This document shows positions 6,813-8,149 of a stretch of DNA of 8,149 nucleotides, in pieces. A model generated the notes under the pieces. It was not told the DNA's origin. It ran no database searches and worked only from the letters and a program-made list of their open reading frames with translations. The DNA is from Acidimicrobiia bacterium (GTDB lineage Bacteria; Actinomycetota; Acidimicrobiia; Spongiisociales; JAENVV01): contig CP070681.1 in NCBI GenBank assembly GCA_020352575.1, forward strand, positions 1,590,917-1,599,065, written 5' to 3'. Numbering within the stretch: position 1 is the stretch's first letter; each line of letters starts with the position of its first letter. Made by a program: the position numbers and the translations under genes.

Positions 6813-6818
6813 CCCTTT
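6813..6818 (-). promoter_or_regulatory. Ribosome binding site of trpS
   Basis: AAAGGG on the minus strand, 5 nt before the GTG at 6807. It decides the GTG start against more upstream in-frame codons. Confidence 0.6.
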
Positions 6819-6836
6819 CGTACGGGAGAGGACGCG

Positions 6837-6853
6837 GGAGGTTAGGGACCTCC
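6837..6853 (-). repeat. Inverted repeat in the permease to trpS gap
   Basis: On the minus-strand RNA GGAGGU (6853-6848) and ACCUCC (6842-6837) form a perfect 6-bp stem with a 5-nt loop (CCCUA). It lies 29 nt before the trpS start and 21 nt after the permease stop. The 5' arm is an excellent Shine-Dalgarno match, but no start codon follows at a useful distance. No U-run follows, so a terminator is doubtful. Confidence 0.4.
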
Positions 6854-6874
6854 TGCGCCCAATCCCGTTCTCGC

Positions 6875-8104
6875 TCAGTCCTCCTTGCGATCGGGGAGCA
6901 CCAGGTTTGCCACCACTCCGATTGCCGCAGCGAGGGCAAGCCCAGAGATGCTCACGTCGCCGATCGCCAACGAGTCGAGGCCGCTCACGCCGAGCCCGAA
7001 CACGAGGATGAGGCCGACGATCAAGAGGTTGCGGCTTTGCGAGAAGTCGAGTTCGGCCTCCGAGAGGGTGCGCATCCCGACCGAGGCGATCATCCCGAAC
7101 AGGACGATCGAGACCCCACCGAGCACGCCCACGGGAACGGTGGCCAGGAGGCCGGCCAGCTTGGGGATGAACCCCAGCGCCACGGCGAACACGGCACCGA
7201 TCCGCAATACCGACGGGTCGTAGACGCGGGTGACGGCCAGCACGCCGGTGTTCTCGGAGTAGGTCGTGTTGGCGGGGCCGCCGATGAGGCCCGCAAGGAT
7301 CGTCGCCACACCGTCACCGAGGTACGTGCGATGCAAGCCCGGCTCTTGGAGGAAGTCCTTCTTGACGACCCGACCGTTGGCGACGATGTCACCCACGTGC
7401 TCGATCATCGTGACGAGCGCCACCGGCGCGATGAGCACGACGATCTCCCAGTCGAATGAGCCCCACGTGAAGGTGGGCGCCCCGACCCACGCGGCGTCCG
7501 ACATGGCCCCGTACTCGACCCGGCCCAGCACGGCGGCCACCACGTAGCCAACCACGACGCCGGTGAGGATCGGCAGCATCCGGAAGAGGCCCCGGAAGAA
7601 GATCGAAGCGATGACGACGGAACCCAGCGTGACGACTGCCAGCAACCAGTCGGCGGACGCCATGTCGATGGCGACGGGCGCCAAGGTGATGCCGATGATG
7701 GCGATGACCGGGCCTGTCACGACGGGTGGGAACAGGCGGCGGATGAAGCCGGGGCCCACCACCTTGGCGATCCCGGCGACGAGCAGGTAGATCACGCCGG
7801 CTGCGGCGATGCCGCCACCGATCGTCCCCCACGACGCCCCGCCGGCGCCGGCGGCGATCATCGGCGGCATGAAGGCGAACGAGGAACCGAGGAACACCGG
7901 CACCTGCATCTTCGTGAGCACGTGGAAGATGAGGGTTCCCAGGCCCGCAGCGAGCAGGGTCACGCCTGGGTCGAGCACTGCCGAACCGCCCGCTTCGGCG
8001 ATTGCGCCGTTCACCAGTAGGGGGACGAGCACGGTCGCCCCGAACATCGCCACCGTGTGCTGGAGGCCCAGCACGGTCTTCTTGGGAGCGCTGATCGTCT
8101 CCAC
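6875..8104 (-). CDS. uraA: Uracil/xanthine permease, NCS2 family
   Basis: Inner-membrane nucleobase:cation symporter of the NCS2 family, most like UraA-type uracil permeases. It has 409 aa, against about 430 for E. coli UraA. The N terminus has the family stretch LGLQHTVAMFGATVLVPLLV (12-31), then VPVFLGSSFAFMPPM (68-82). The two substrate-binding glutamates expected from UraA are present: Glu235 in MIEHVGDI and Glu284 in TTYSENTGVLAVTRVY. Many hydrophobic segments run through the protein, in line with the 14-helix fold, and it ends in a charged tail DRKED. I choose the GTG at 8104, preceded 6 nt upstream by GGAGG; the frame also opens further upstream at 8143, but those 13 codons (MGHTQRQARWRYH) span the ribosome binding site. 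trpS follows after 67 bp on the same strand. Uracil rather than xanthine is inferred from the SENTG motif and not certain. Confidence 0.93.
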   Translation of the reverse strand: METISAPKKTVLGLQHTVAMFGATVLVPLLVNGAIAEAGGSAVLDPGVTLLAAGLGTLIFHVLTKMQVPVFLGSSFAFMPPMIAAGAGGASWGTIGGGIAAAGVIYLLVAGIAKVVGPGFIRRLFPPVVTGPVIAIIGITLAPVAIDMASADWLLAVVTLGSVVIASIFFRGLFRMLPILTGVVVGYVVAAVLGRVEYGAMSDAAWVGAPTFTWGSFDWEIVVLIAPVALVTMIEHVGDIVANGRVVKKDFLQEPGLHRTYLGDGVATILAGLIGGPANTTYSENTGVLAVTRVYDPSVLRIGAVFAVALGFIPKLAGLLATVPVGVLGGVSIVLFGMIASVGMRTLSEAELDFSQSRNLLIVGLILVFGLGVSGLDSLAIGDVSISGLALAAAIGVVANLVLPDRKED

Positions 8105-8110
8105 GTGATA

Positions 8111-8115
8111 CCTCC
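8111..8115 (-). promoter_or_regulatory. Ribosome binding site of the permease gene
   Basis: GGAGG on the minus strand, 6 nt before the GTG at 8104. Its strength and spacing decide this start over the in-frame GTG at 8143. Confidence 0.75.
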
Positions 8116-8132
8116 ATCGAGCTTGCCGTTGC

Positions 8133-8145
8133 GTGTGACCCACAC
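8133..8145. repeat. Inverted repeat upstream of the permease gene
   Basis: GTGTG and CACAC form a perfect 5-bp inverted repeat around ACC. It lies 28 nt upstream of the permease GTG, at the window edge. It could be an operator half or a leader hairpin; the promoter itself is probably outside the window. Confidence 0.3.
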
Positions 8146-8149
8146 ATGC

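Noticed and set aside
6808..6874. A T-box or other aminoacyl-tRNA-sensing leader ahead of trpS.
   Set aside because: The gap is only 67 bp and lacks T-box conserved sequence; only a 6-bp hairpin is present.
6808..6939. An N-terminal extension of trpS by 44 codons.
   Set aside because: It overlaps the permease C terminus and crosses the ribosome binding site. The TrpS family N terminus begins at the GTG at 6807.
5902..7011. A 369-codon plus-strand open frame opposite trpS.
   Set aside because: It is the antisense shadow of trpS, with a compositionally biased product and no recognisable domain.

Overview
This window is GC-rich bacterial DNA with GTG starts, Gly-Gly-Ala-Gly-Gly-type Shine-Dalgarno sites at most genes, and two genes that look leaderless. 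It suggests a high-GC Gram-positive relative (Actinobacteriota, perhaps Acidimicrobiia); that placement is an inference from composition, start usage and the flavour of the GuaA and PcrA sequences, not a computed result. It reads as ordinary chromosome: no insertion sequences, CRISPR arrays, tRNAs, rRNAs or attachment sites were seen.

Six of the seven genes lie on the minus strand. Reading right to left: an NCS2-family uracil/xanthine permease (6875-8104), then tryptophanyl-tRNA synthetase trpS (5833-6807). The only plus-strand gene, a CPBP (CAAX-type) intramembrane protease (5086-5829), meets trpS tail to tail with 3 bp between stops. GMP synthase guaA (3468-5027) diverges from the protease across 58 bp that hold nearly symmetric -10-like elements on both strands. 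Left of guaA is a 129-bp gap full of inverted repeats and G-runs. It is followed by a CheA-like hybrid kinase (Hpt, ATPase, CheW-like, receiver; 1296-3338), a small membrane-anchored histidine kinase overlapping it by 14 bp (428-1309), and the start of a PcrA/UvrD helicase that runs off the left edge (1-380).

The housekeeping genes cover nucleotide supply (permease, guaA), translation (trpS) and DNA repair (pcrA). The least ordinary part is the two-gene signalling pair. The CheA-like protein has a degenerate dimerisation region, a receiver fused at its C terminus, and no chemoreceptor, CheR, CheB or separate CheW/CheY gene nearby. The overlapping kinase has a transmembrane anchor but no sensor domain and no partner response-regulator gene in view. 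The pair may therefore form one phosphorelay that does not control chemotaxis. The guaA-to-kinase gap, with three copies of a GGACCGA-type element that can pair in two exclusive ways, is the most interesting non-coding stretch.
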